NCBI GenBank assembly: GCA_030407085.1
Contig: CM059582.1
Location: forward strand, 51,783,001 to 51,847,000
Length of the DNA: 64,000 nucleotides
DNA from: Trichopria drosophilae
Lineage: Eukaryota > Arthropoda > Insecta > Hymenoptera > Diapriidae
Reading direction: 5' to 3'
Within the stretch, counting starts at the first letter, position 1. The number at the start of each line of letters is the position of its first letter. Below the pieces are notes generated by a model. It saw only the letters and a list, made by a program, of their open reading frames with translations, did not search any database and was not told the DNA's origin. Shown here piece after piece: positions 49,801 to 58,701 of the stretch. Made by a program: the position numbers and the translations under genes.

Positions 49801-50795
49801 CCAACTTTCGCAGCTGCATCGAATACCAGCCGCACTTTTCCGGGTTTGTTCGGGTTGACTACACCGAAGTGAGGAAGGTACCACGTGTGTGTACTTCCAG
49901 GAGTCTCTACCTTTTCCGCGTACCCGTTGTCTATCAGTCGCGACATTTCTGCATAGTACAGTTTAGCGTAATTCGGGTGTTTGTCTAATTTCGATTCCAC
50001 ACTCTTTAACCTTTTAAGCGCATATGATCTACTTTCTGGGAACGTTACCGTGTCAGCCTTCCATAGCAAACCCGTTTCCCAAGACGCTCCTACCTTCCGG
50101 GTGGTATCTTCTAAAATTTTTACGGCTCGTCGTTCTTCCGGCGTTACTCTATCTACCTGTTTAATACCGAGTTCATCGATTTGAAAATAATTTTTTACTA
50201 GTTGATTTAACGCTTCAACGTTCATTTCATGTTCTAAAACTTCGGTATCTTTCGTTGTAAAAAATGTATTGCAGGTTTTCGGTATTACTTTCCGAGGCGC
50301 GCTTCCATGAACAACCCACCCAAGAGGCGTTTTAGAAGCAAAAGGTAATCCGCGCCCCACACTACGAGATTCTAAGGTAGCTATAGCGTGAATGTTGTCT
50401 TGACCGATTAATAATGTCGGTTCCGCGTCGGTGTATGGTTCGAGGTTCAAATCACGAAGATGCGCGTACGAATTTATCAATTCATGACTAAGTGACTGTG
50501 TCGTCAAACTGAAATTCGGCACCGTATGTATACCGAACAGCGAGCATGTCGCATCTTTCCCTTCAATTTTTAGGTTAACTCTTTCGCTAGCCACCGTTAA
50601 TGAATTACCCGTAATTCCCGAAAGAGATAATATTTCGACTCGCCCATGCGCTCCGATTTTACGTGCAGTTTCCGTCTTTATCAAGGTCACGGTTGACCCC
50701 TCGTCTAAAAGCGCAAACGTAAAGATTTTAGATTTTTGACCAACGAGGGACACAGGCAGTATTTTTAATAAAATCGGGACCGAATCTAACGCTAG
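46878..50795 (-). CDS. pol: BEL/Pao Pol polyprotein: protease, RT, RNase H, integrase
   Basis: The reading frame is the same as gag and opens directly after gag's UGA (1,305 codons). Numbering below starts at the GTG at 50753. The aspartic protease motif DEGS is at 17-20. The reverse transcriptase has catalytic Asp 353 (KGDIKDMF) and YMDD at 430-433. RNase H residues are Asp 619, Glu 663, Asp 693 and Asp 739/740. The integrase has the zinc site His 928 or 933, His 936, Cys 963 and Cys 966, then catalytic Asp 999, Asp 1061 and Glu 1111. A DUF5641-like domain follows at about 1185-1290. The first in-frame ATG is at residue 177, after the protease motif, so independent initiation would lose the protease. 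Translation most likely proceeds by stop readthrough from gag. All catalytic residues are present. The product copies the element RNA in particles and inserts the DNA. Confidence 0.95.
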   Translation of the reverse strand, partial: LALDSVPILLKILPVSLVGQKSKIFTFALLDEGSTVTLIKTETARKIGAHGRVEILSLSGITGNSLTVASERVNLKIEGKDATCSLFGIHTVPNFSLTTQSLSHELINSYAHLRDLNLEPYTDAEPTLLIGQDNIHAIATLESRSVGRGLPFASKTPLGWVVHGSAPRKVIPKTCNTFFTTKDTEVLEHEMNVEALNQLVKNYFQIDELGIKQVDRVTPEERRAVKILEDTTRKVGASWETGLLWKADTVTFPESRSYALKRLKSVESKLDKHPNYAKLYYAEMSRLIDNGYAEKVETPGSTHTWYLPHFGVVNPNKPGKVRLVFDAAAKVGNMCLNDRLLQGPDLLLSLLGVLMRFRVGKIAIKGDIKDMFLRVKISNKDKDAQRFLWRGKDRSKQPEEYRMTTLLFGSRSSPCSALYVKNKNAELSSSLCPMAALKIKNQTYMDDFLDSSDSVQEAIEIVKGVREINSSGGFLMHDWASNNPKVVQSIDEKNRAASNVNISALGQNERQKVLGLRWDTRSDAFSFNISDNLVPLDIRKGSKIPTKREVLRIIMSVFDPFGFLAPLIVQSKLLMQRIWVSGIEWDQNLREEEHGLWMKWVQDLEMVTRVSIPRCYSQLRDNVTKVQLHIFCDASAQAYASVGYWRFEHCKINVEISFAAAKTRVAPLKPLSVPRLELQGALIASRLASTVAKEHAFIIERRIFWTDSRTVLAWINADARTFQPFVSHRLAEICELTSPAEWRWVPSAQNPADDATKHVAPGVGGRRHWLNGPEFLKLDESQWPHKDNLRSTEIDEFTAFEKRKTFVGIVTKNSLSLSIPESNRFSSWNRLIRATANVLIAIEIWKGIKGNGITAQHLKRAEELRIRAIQFDNFASEIEALKKGRQIDNRSSILKLTPVIDENGILRMRGRASRAVVEGFENEPALLDGTHPEVRLLVTYYHVSMYHGSHETVINEIRSRFWITRLRVLLRSIVAKCSKCKMLRANPTPPLMADLPKARVAHYLRPFSHSGVDYFGPMIVKDGRRREKRWGAIFTCLTTRAVHIEIANSLNADSAIMAIRRMSARRGQPIALYSDNGTNFKAADRELREAMYVMDKNALARYASNKRIEWYFNPPSSPHMGGSWERLIRSIKVALSVILKEQAPAEETLNTLLAEIEHVINSRPLTHISPDPRDGQALTPNHFLLGSSSGLLSLTRYDIKEICLRKQWRWAQNFADAFWKRWLREYLPTLLPRTKWLRESKNLKIGDLVLVVDECSARNCWRKGVVEQTFEGKDGRVRIVKVKTADGMLVRSAAKLIWFAEGKAM

Positions 50796-50801
50796 TCATG
50801 A
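50791..50801 (-). promoter_or_regulatory. Leaky stop UGA-CUAG between gag and pol
   Basis: The gag terminator is TGA at 50798-50796, followed without a frame change by CTAGC. UGA followed by CUA(G) is the best-known animal readthrough context (for example AQP4 and MDH1 extensions). Nothing else separates the two frames, the element is otherwise intact, and pol has no nearby ATG. A plain nonsense mutation is the alternative. No strong hairpin was seen just downstream. Confidence 0.65.
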
Positions 50802-52709
50802 GGTCAGTACTACATTATTATGATTTCGAACGTATCCGTCATCTGTTTTAACGTTCTGATTTTTCGATACAGGAATCAACGCATTCTCATTTTGCAAATT
50901 CGATTTTCCGGCAAATCGACGTCTTTTCGCGTTTTTAGCCGAATTGTGTTCGTAATTTATTCGATTCAACTGTAAAGGTTCTCGCGAGTCATGCAGCATT
51001 CGGTCATGAAAACCATTACACCCGTCTTTCCCGCATCTACGTTTTACTCGACAATCAGAGGACCGGTGAGAAGTATCGAAACACGCGTAACAACGATTTT
51101 CCATTCTAGCCCAATTCCAGCGTTCTGGTACAGACAATCGGGCAAATGACGGACAGTTGGCTAGTGCATGATAATTTCGCTTACAAAATTGGCAATTATT
51201 AGATCTCTCATTCGTATTATTAAAGCGGCTGCCATTCGAAAAGGTATCTACCGTTGAAACAGCGGCATATACAGGCTTTCGGAAATTTTTGGTTCGAGCG
51301 GTCGAATTCGCATCACGTGTTCTGTATATTACATGTGTCCCCGCTCGACACGATAATTCAGCTTGCTCATGTAAGAAATTTGCGAGTACAACTAATTTAG
51401 GTTCGGCACTATTTACATCTCTAAAATATTTATTAAAGTCGTACACAAGCGACGACGGTAATTTTTGTAAAATTTCTTTTAACAATTCAGGATTTTGTAA
51501 ATACCCGATGTTATTCATCGCTTGCATTGCCGATACGCCCCCTTTAATTTTAGTCGCAAAGGTAACCAAGTCGATACCCAGCGAATTTAATTTCGGAAGT
51601 TTTTTCAAACTAATCACAATGCTTTCTATTACAATATCCGAATTTCCGAATTTCAAAGCAAGCGCATTCATTATTTCTTTCGCACTCGATGAGCTAACCA
51701 TCAAATACTGAACCGCGTCTCTCGCGTTCCCAATCAACGCCCCGTGTAACCTAGCAACGTTCTCTCGATCCGAATAACCTCCCAGTTCTGACGACAGCTC
51801 ATAAGATTGTTTAAAATACAACCATTCTTCCGGATCGCCGTTAAACTTCGGTAGTTCCTTTGCTATAAGTCGATTTATAACGCGCCCGGAATTCGTCGAT
51901 GCATCGGAAAAAATCGTTTGACACCCAGTAGACATTGATAGGTTAGGAATATTTTCATTACGATCAAATTCATCGCGCGCATTAGTTTGACTGGCTGTAG
52001 AGACTCGATTAAGATTATTAATATTTGTTACCGTTTCGTCATATTCTCGCGGCAAATTTAAAGCTTCAGAACTGCGAGTGTATCCGGCAAACACACTATC
52101 GTTTTCTACATCAATTGTTTCACGGCACATGTCATTACGGCGACGTTCAATGTCGAATCGACGAATGTCGCGGTCATGTTCGAAATTTAACTGATGTTCA
52201 ATTCCCGCTCGATCTCTATGAAAGTGACTGCAACGACTTTCGCCCGATCTCGATCGTCGATTGTTCGCGGCATCCGAAACGTTTGAAATAACCTCGTCGC
52301 CGTTTTCACTTCTATTGGAAATGACTGACCTTTCGATGATTTCTAACCTTTGCAGGTCCCGTTGGTGACGGCTGTAGCGACGCTCAATCCTTTCTAACAG
52401 ACGCTGCCGTTCCGCCAAAGGGTTACTCGTCGTATCCTCCACCTCCACGTTGTTTCCGATGTCCTCCGAGATCAGCGCTGGTTGTACGGAAATGTTCTCC
52501 TGGGTCGTGGTTCCGACTTCCTGGTGATCGAGATCTCCGACGCCCGATGTCGAACGTGTGATGCGCTCGGTTGTCCGTCCTTTCTGCCCTCTTTTTGGAG
52601 GCGCCGTTTTCGTCGTAGACCTGGCTCTCCTCGTCGTCACTTCCTTTCGCAGATCAGTATCGTTCACTACTCTTTTCAAAGATCGCCCAGCCTTTTTTCG
52701 TCCCGCCAT
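50796..52709 (-). CDS. gag: BEL/Pao Gag (capsid-nucleocapsid) protein
   Basis: I place the start at the ATG at 52709, which has A at -3 and G at +4, giving 637 residues; the frame extends three codons upstream to a GTG. The basic, Ser/Thr-rich N-terminus (to about 60) and an acidic and Arg-rich coiled region precede the DUF1759-like capsid core at about 285-455 (LPKFNGDPEEW). Two perfect CCHC zinc knuckles C-x2-C-x4-H-x4-C follow at about 506-519 and 540-553, then a further Cys/His cluster to about 573 for RNA binding. The gene ends at TGA, with pol in the same frame. The protein should form cytoplasmic particles that package the element RNA. The domain content and order are typical of BEL/Pao. 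Confidence 0.93.
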   Translation of the reverse strand: MAGRKKAGRSLKRVVNDTDLRKEVTTRRARSTTKTAPPKRGQKGRTTERITRSTSGVGDLDHQEVGTTTQENISVQPALISEDIGNNVEVEDTTSNPLAERQRLLERIERRYSRHQRDLQRLEIIERSVISNRSENGDEVISNVSDAANNRRSRSGESRCSHFHRDRAGIEHQLNFEHDRDIRRFDIERRRNDMCRETIDVENDSVFAGYTRSSEALNLPREYDETVTNINNLNRVSTASQTNARDEFDRNENIPNLSMSTGCQTIFSDASTNSGRVINRLIAKELPKFNGDPEEWLYFKQSYELSSELGGYSDRENVARLHGALIGNARDAVQYLMVSSSSAKEIMNALALKFGNSDIVIESIVISLKKLPKLNSLGIDLVTFATKIKGGVSAMQAMNNIGYLQNPELLKEILQKLPSSLVYDFNKYFRDVNSAEPKLVVLANFLHEQAELSCRAGTHVIYRTRDANSTARTKNFRKPVYAAVSTVDTFSNGSRFNNTNERSNNCQFCKRNYHALANCPSFARLSVPERWNWARMENRCYACFDTSHRSSDCRVKRRCGKDGCNGFHDRMLHDSREPLQLNRINYEHNSAKNAKRRRFAGKSNLQNENALIPVSKNQNVKTDDGYVRNHNNVVLTS

Positions 52710-52836
52710 TATTTTCACAAGGCACTATAGCACAGTTTTTTCGGAAATATTTTCACTCGTCCAAAAGTCCTTGTAAACGTAAAGTCACGTTCGCACTATT
52801 TGCCCGAAATTTCTTTCACCCCGACCGGCAATTAGC
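52710..52836 (-). other. Retroelement leader between primer site and gag
   Basis: Short untranslated leader expected to hold packaging signals; no motif was recognised. Confidence 0.5.
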
Positions 52837-52854
52837 TCCCGGGTTTCGGCACCA
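52837..52854 (-). other. Primer binding site for tRNA-Phe
   Basis: Minus-strand TGGTGCCGAAACCCGGGA lies 7 nt inside the 5' LTR. Its complement ends in CCA and matches the 3' 18 nt of animal cytosolic tRNA-Phe (acceptor strand TTTCGGC, discriminator A, T-stem CCGGG). The tRNA sequence is from general knowledge. The next base breaks the match, as expected for an 18-nt site. Confidence 0.8.
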
Positions 52855-52861
52855 ATTAATA

Positions 52862-53780
52862 TGTTAACAATACAAAGGGTGAAAGAAAACACGTCGATAT
52901 ACTTATTTGAAAACCGTTTATATTTTGGGCAATTCGGCAAAGGCTGACGAACGCTACCAAGAGCAACTCGAGTCTGACGAGTAGCGACCCGTTATTAGCA
53001 AAAAACGATCGTCCTTAGCAACCACGTCGATCCGAAAAACAATTCCAGACTGTCACACCCACGTGACATGTCTCCGATTGGTTCGAATTTAATTTGAATA
53101 TTTTAAACGGTAGATGCATGATCTCCATCAGAATTCCGATTTACAAAAATAAATACAATATCAGCTCTACTCGGCTGTTAACATTTTCTGGCTGTCAGCA
53201 CTCCCCGGCTGACAGCCCTCCCCGGGGGCCAGCTCTCCCCGGCTGTCAGCCTTCCGGGGGTCAGCTCTCCTCGGCTGTAAACTTTTCCTGGCTGTCAGCA
53301 CTCTCCGGCTGACAGCCCTCCCCGGTGGCCAGCTCTCCCCGGCTGTCAGCCTCCCGGGGGTCAGCTCTCTCCGGCTGTTCATTTCCCTCGCCTGGCAGCA
53401 CTCCCCAGCTGTCAATATTTCTCGGCTGACAGCACTCCCCGGCTGTCAGCTCTCTCAGGGTGCCAGCACTCCTCGGCTGTTAGTACACCCTGATACCGAA
53501 AATCCCTATCTAGATCCTTCAGGAGATCACGCATCATCTATCGCGAAACCAGACATAGCTTGTATACGGTCATAATACATCAAGTCACGTTACACTTATT
53601 TAAATATTAGATTCATTTATTCCTCAGTTACGTTTCGTTAACCTTTGTGCGTCTGCAGCCGTCTTTTAGAAATACCCATTCATAGTGCAATGGCGTAGGG
53701 AAACTGCAGAAAACCTACGCCCGGGTACAGCATACAATAATGTACATAATTTTATTCTAAATAATACTGTAACAGTAACA
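52862..53780 (-). repeat. 5' LTR of the BEL/Pao element (919 bp)
   Basis: It looks identical by eye to 45596-46514, including the GC-rich array (53170-53479). It should carry the element's promoter on the minus strand, but I could not fix a TATA box or start site with confidence. Confidence 0.95.
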
Positions 53781-53785
53781 AAAAC
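53781..53785. other. Target site duplication, proximal copy (AAAAC)
   Basis: Matches 45591-45595 exactly. Confidence 0.85.
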
Positions 53786-54960
53786 AAAGCACAAACATTG
53801 CACCGTTTACTATTTCCCGATACTTAAATATGCAGTATAGTACATAATCTCAAATGTACCGCAGCTTTAAGGGTAAATAGTCTCTCGAAATATTCTTATA
53901 GAAAAATAGATATAGTAAAAGTGATCAAACGAAAATAACTACTTTTCATCATAAAAAGTAATTATTGTATGTTATATTTTACAATAATATGAATTATAAA
54001 AATATGATACAATCAACCACAACTTTGCAAGATGTTAATTGTATTATTATGAAATGTTATCATCATTTCTACCTTTTCCTCACGGTTCCATTAACATTTT
54101 TTTCTCTCCGTGTAGTATTTGTGTTTTTCCAGGCATACACAGTCAAAGGTAGTTCAAAGTGCAGCGTAAACTGTCTTAGTTACCAATTTCTCTACAATTA
54201 GTATTGTTCAGATTAAGGACTAAAAATTTCAACGGTCGAGTAAATTATAATTATTTGTTTTTTAATAATGCTTGATCGATAGCCAGAAATTCTTTGTAAG
54301 TTTGAACTAACAATATATATTTTGTATATATAAAGACGGAAATGTGTATTTAAGATTTTTATATAGCAGATTTTGAAATTAGGTAATGACGGGAACAGGG
54401 CAATTAAATAAGTCAACCAGTGGTGTTCAGGATTGTTAACATCAATCGTTATACACCATTATTCGTCCACATTTATAAGGATCATATTACATCATTTTCC
54501 ATCATTTGATCATTCGTGGGCAATGACAACACCATGATTTATGTAACATCAAATGTCATCCACCATCACTTCTAATCCTCCATGATGTTTCTCTAATTGC
54601 CACAATATGTGTAATTGTCAAATGTTATTATCAACAAATATCAACATCGAAGATCATTAATATCTGCAGTTATTTAACACTCATAACGTAATGGTTAAAT
54701 TTTTTGCACATTAACTACCATCGACGAAGAAATCTATCAATGCCCAATTAAATGAAAACGACGAAGCAAGTTTATTATTTTCGTAACATCGCTTTGAAAA
54801 AAATGGCCACCGTAACATTCTAACAGGTGATTGGATCCTCGCGAGGTGACCGTTACAAATTACGCGTCCCTATGTTCGGACTGAAACGAAGAATGTCCCT
54901 CTTTTTCCATTTTTGTAAATCCATGCATGTTAGTATGCGTAATGTCACGCATATATACAC
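53786..54960. other. AT-rich stretch, nothing recognised
   Basis: Frames at 53965-54201 and 54213-54416 are AT-driven. No RNA or transposon seen. Confidence 0.35.
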
Positions 54961-55019
54961 GTGCGTCTTAAGTGGACGCTCAAAGGTATAACGGTTCGAT
55001 CACGTACGCGTCAGCACCA

Positions 55020-55045
55020 CGTAAGGCGTATATATATATATATGC
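55020..55045 (+). promoter_or_regulatory. TATA-type promoter element
   Basis: A TATATATATATATA run at about 55029-55042 follows CACGTAAGGCG in a GC-richer, CpG-rich stretch. An ACAGTTAG initiator-like word lies about 60 bp downstream at 55097, and an ATG at 55126. The run may also be a plain TA microsatellite. Confidence 0.35.
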
Positions 55046-55125
55046 GATCCTGACATAAGCCGAATGCTAGGTGCGAGATCGGGTTGCTTCATCGAGACAG
55101 TTAGCTTCTCAAAAAGGGCTAAGTT

Positions 55126-55251
55126 ATGAGGAACTGGACTTTTGCCGACTTGTCGCTGCCGAGTAGTTACTCGTGGGATTCGGTCCAGCGATTTCTGCAG
55201 ATTTTTTTTCTTCGTCTTCTCGCAAATCCATTTGCACCGGCTGAAACGTAA
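55126..55251 (+). CDS. Possible 41-residue micro-ORF behind a TATA promoter
   Basis: ATG at 55126 (G at -3) opens 41 codons to TAA at 55249-55251. The first half is polar with Trp, Ser and Pro. The second half is hydrophobic and Arg-containing (RFLQIFFLRLL). Codon use is balanced, unlike flanking DNA. GTAATT just before the stop could be a donor, which would make this a first exon. No family recognised. Confidence 0.32.
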   Translation: MRNWTFADLSLPSSYSWDSVQRFLQIFFLRLLANPFAPAET

Positions 55252-57365
55252 TTGAATGAAGTGCGGAACTTAGGAATAAATTGATTACGTAATCCGAATC
55301 TCAGAATACACTGAGCTCATTGATGATTTTTTTCGGATTTCTTCGATTTACATATTTTTTTGTTAGCATTGATTATACTGATCGTATACAGTTATTTAAT
55401 CAGGGATGTTTTTAATTAAAATTTAAGAATAAAGTTACAATTATACGACCTTTGTTCATAAATGTTATTTCCATCCAATCAGTTTAAAAATATAACGAAC
55501 TTTTTAAATCTCTTCAGTTACTTGGTCATCTAATTATAGAGATATCGGGTAATTGTGAATCTTGGCGAATTGGAGAACATCGCAGTTAGCATTTAGTATC
55601 GATTGTCTTAGGGTACTGTATAACTCAGGATGTAATTGCGTTGCTACTGTACATACGGCACGCGAGTAGAGTTCGTCTACATTCTAATTGAAATATACTA
55701 AACTTTCATTGTTATATCAACCGCCAATTAATACGTTTGTAACTTTGAAAATAGACCAGAAAAAGGGTCCAAACTCGGTAGTAGTTTTATTAGGCAACAG
55801 TTTGGACAATGTTGTAAATATGTTTGTAAGAATTGTGAGAGGGAATAAATAGATCCTACAATTATTATATGTTAAATTTAACGAATATTATCACATCACC
55901 CAAACAGTAAAATTAAAAAGGATTCCCCAATGAAATAGCGTTAAGTGCTGAATGTTTGCAATGATTAGTAATGATTAGTGACGCCCAGTGAAAAAATACA
56001 TTTTGAAGTCTTATATGCAGACCCATTACATGGCTATCCTGGGTTTAATAAAACCGTATGTAATTAATAATGCTAAAAAAATATTTCGAAAACAATATTC
56101 ATTACAATAAATATAAAATAAACTGAACTAATACCAAGAGCCATGCTGAATATTTTTATAAAGTTTTGATCCTACATCTTAGGGTGAATTTTTACACTCA
56201 TCGGAAATTAAGTCCTAATTATTTCGACACATATAAAAATTTGTTTTAAAGTTTTCTAAAACATTTACTTCAATAAGACCAAAGCACTTTACGTAAAGTG
56301 GACGTCAGTTATGTTGAAAATTAAGTGTTCTAAATAACAACGTTCAAGTAGAGCACTTTGCACTCTCTTATTATATTTAAAGGAATTACTGCTTTACGTG
56401 TTCAGGGTAGTTCGTGATGGTATTCAGGTAGTTTATGACTTGTTCTTGTATTTTTTTAACCATGACATGTAGTTGACACGCAACCATTGTTTTCATAAAT
56501 TGGCGGTTGACAATATGAGAGCATTTCCGATGATGATGGCTGGCGACATCAACGGATGTAACCATTTATGTTATATGATATGAAAAATGACGTACAATAG
56601 TAAAAGTTAATAAGTAGTGGGCGCAGAAAAACTAATATACAAATCTAAGAAAATAGAGTGTATATAATTACATTTTATTACATGGAGAAAAATTTTATCG
56701 GAAATTTTGGGATTTGTTGAGTGGAGGAGAACATTACCATTATTTCTGATAAAGATTATTAGATTTTTTGTCATTTTTGCTGGTAAAATTTTCTGAAACT
56801 TATCGGAAAGAATGGTAATTTTTCTGTCGCAACATTATCGTTTGGAATCATAAAATTTCCAAAGTATATAAAGTTACTTGATGAATTAAATTTTCAAACT
56901 ACAACAGTTAAAGGTAACTCTGGTGATTGGCGCCATTAATCTGATATCCTCTATTTTGTAAATTCAATGCCTGGTTTAAAAAATTTCTATATTGGATGAC
57001 GTTAGAGTAAGGCCAGATAATGTATAAAGTGTTCATAAGAATTATAATACTAATTTTAGCACATTATTTTCCTCAGCAACATCCGTTACAATCTAATCTA
57101 CTCTTAAGCAACATTAATAATTCTTATAATTTATTTAATGCTATAAGGTTTTTGGTTTCTGTAAACAATTTTAAAATATTGTGAATTGAAGAATGACCAA
57201 TGAAAACAAAATATATCTGCTTACAAATATAATATTTGCAAGTGTTTCACACACTTTTCGGAATTGTAACAAGGTGGTCATTTAATACTGAGAAAAAATA
57301 ATGTACATTTTAGACGATACTAAATAACCGTTATTAAAATAACTGCTGAACGTTTGCCTGCATAG
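55252..57365. other. AT-rich stretch, nothing recognised
   Basis: No gene, repeat or RNA gene could be supported over these 2 kb. Confidence 0.35.
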
Positions 57366-57476
57366 ATTGCAAACTCGAAACCTGGATTTGCAAAACCGAA
57401 GTACGTGCTTCGAATCGTGTTAAAGCGAGGCTCTCCCGCAACAACTATTGCCGATTGTGCTCGTTATATGAACTGA
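57366..57476 (+). CDS. Candidate terminal exon, unknown
   Basis: After an acceptor-like TTTGCCTGCATAG, a frame of 36 codons with balanced use (Lys, Arg, Ala, Thr rich) runs to TGA. A GTAAGT at about 57519 lies just beyond. No partner exon was found. The stretch could also be part of an old repeat. Confidence 0.22.
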   Translation: MANSKPGFAKPKYVLRIVLKRGSPATTIADCARYMN

Positions 57477-58207
57477 CGTGATGTGCTTTGGAACTACGAA
57501 AATCGATTAACGAGGATTGTAAGTTTCGTAATTCTTGCGCAATAAATAGAACATTTAAAATTCTTTTTCATATTTTAAGCAGGGCGAATGTACAACGAAT
57601 TTGAATGGAAATCATAAAAATTATCACATTAATCGATTTTAGAAATATGTTAGAAAATCGAAAAGTTTTATATAAACTTACATGATCATGTTATAGCGAC
57701 ATGCCTACACATACTAACATCTTTACATAAACGTATATTCCTGACGACATTGTGTGAATTAAAATGACTTCAGTTGACACTAACCAGAGTGGAAGCAGGA
57801 AGCAATAACATCTCGAATATGATTATAGACGTAAATTCATAATATATTTGCATGTATTAAGTAATCATGTATTTAATTTACTTATAAGGCGTCGCTAGCT
57901 TTCATAAAATGAAGAAATTATTATAATAAAACTTGTTAAGCGACTGAAATGCACCTAAGTAAAGACTGCGGTGAATCGTCGAAACTTCAGAAATAATCAA
58001 GAAGAACATTGCGTGCCTTCCGGCTTCCACTTGATTTACCCTCAATTGGAATATAATTTTAATTAACGCAATGTCGTCATGGACTAGCAGCGTGACATAA
58101 TCTGAGATTAATTCCCACGAAAAACCAAGTGACAATACAGCACGCGAGCATCACAGGAGAAAGTTTCGTTTTCTGTTATTTAATACTCCGCCGTACTCGA
58201 AATACTA
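57477..58207. other. Stretch without a firm gene
   Basis: A minus frame from 58135 has a possible GTAAAT donor after about 33 codons. A different minus frame begins with an ATG at about 58157 and a hydrophobic, signal-like stretch of 24 codons. Neither has a clear partner. Confidence 0.25.
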
Positions 58208-58701
58208 TTATAAAAACGCTATTATGAAGTTACGAAAAAATACAAGTAATTGAAGCAATTTCACTCTTTGCATTGAATCCGAATGCGCGCGTGAAAAATG
58301 TATCGCCATTCCGGTATGCAGAACGCCTCGTTCCGTTATTCGACTTTCTATAAGACAGCTGCTGAAAATTATCGTCGTAAGGAATAATCGAGAGAGTCGA
58401 GCGTTTGGGCTTTTATGGTCTACCACTTTCAAATATAATCTCAGAGACAGCTTTCTGCTTGCTGTGCCAGAACTAAATTGAAGCCTGGGATTCCCCGTGA
58501 TGGACAGTGATGGGAAGTGCCTTTGAACTATCCGACATTTTATTGCACAGATATTTTGTCCATTTTCCTTTTCATGATTTAGTGCCTTTTCACTGCTTTC
58601 TTCTCGATAGTTCTTCGTTATGCAATTCCTGGATGCAAGTTTTTGAGGAGACCAAAAGTAAATTTTGAATAATGTATTTCTTAAATATTTTCTTGTCAAA
58701 C
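58208..58701 (-). CDS. Candidate long terminal exon, unknown function
   Basis: A textbook minus-strand acceptor (CATCTTTCCTTTCAG) ends at 58702. The exon that follows is open for 164 codons to TAA, the longest host frame in the window, and starts with no ATG. That fits a terminal exon with one base carried in from upstream. The product is basic and Ser/Leu rich, with no domain, signal peptide or repeat recognised. A frame this long is rare by chance in this composition. On the opposite strand a 29-codon ATG frame at 58299-58388, with a possible GTAAGG donor before its end, overlaps and is a competing reading. Confidence 0.4.

Larger units (their letters stand above)
45596..53780 (-). mobile_element. 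Complete BEL/Pao LTR retrotransposon, 8,185 bp
   Basis: The element reads on the minus strand: 5' LTR (53780-52862), primer binding site, gag, in-frame UGA, pol, polypurine tract, 3' LTR (46514-45596). The LTRs begin TG and end CA and the element is flanked by AAAAC duplications. Domain order protease-RT-RNase H-integrase plus the C-terminal DUF5641-like region assigns it to BEL/Pao. There is no frameshift or stop other than the gag UGA and no env-like frame in the 352 nt between pol and the polypurine tract. It appears intact and recently inserted. Confidence 0.95.

Noticed and set aside
46960..52776. Many plus-strand frames across the retrotransposon
   Set aside because: They are antisense shadows of gag and pol with no domain of their own.
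52910..52925. TATAAA-like word on the minus strand of the 5' LTR
   Set aside because: It lies only about 50 nt from the LTR end, leaving too little room for R and U5, so I did not call it the promoter.
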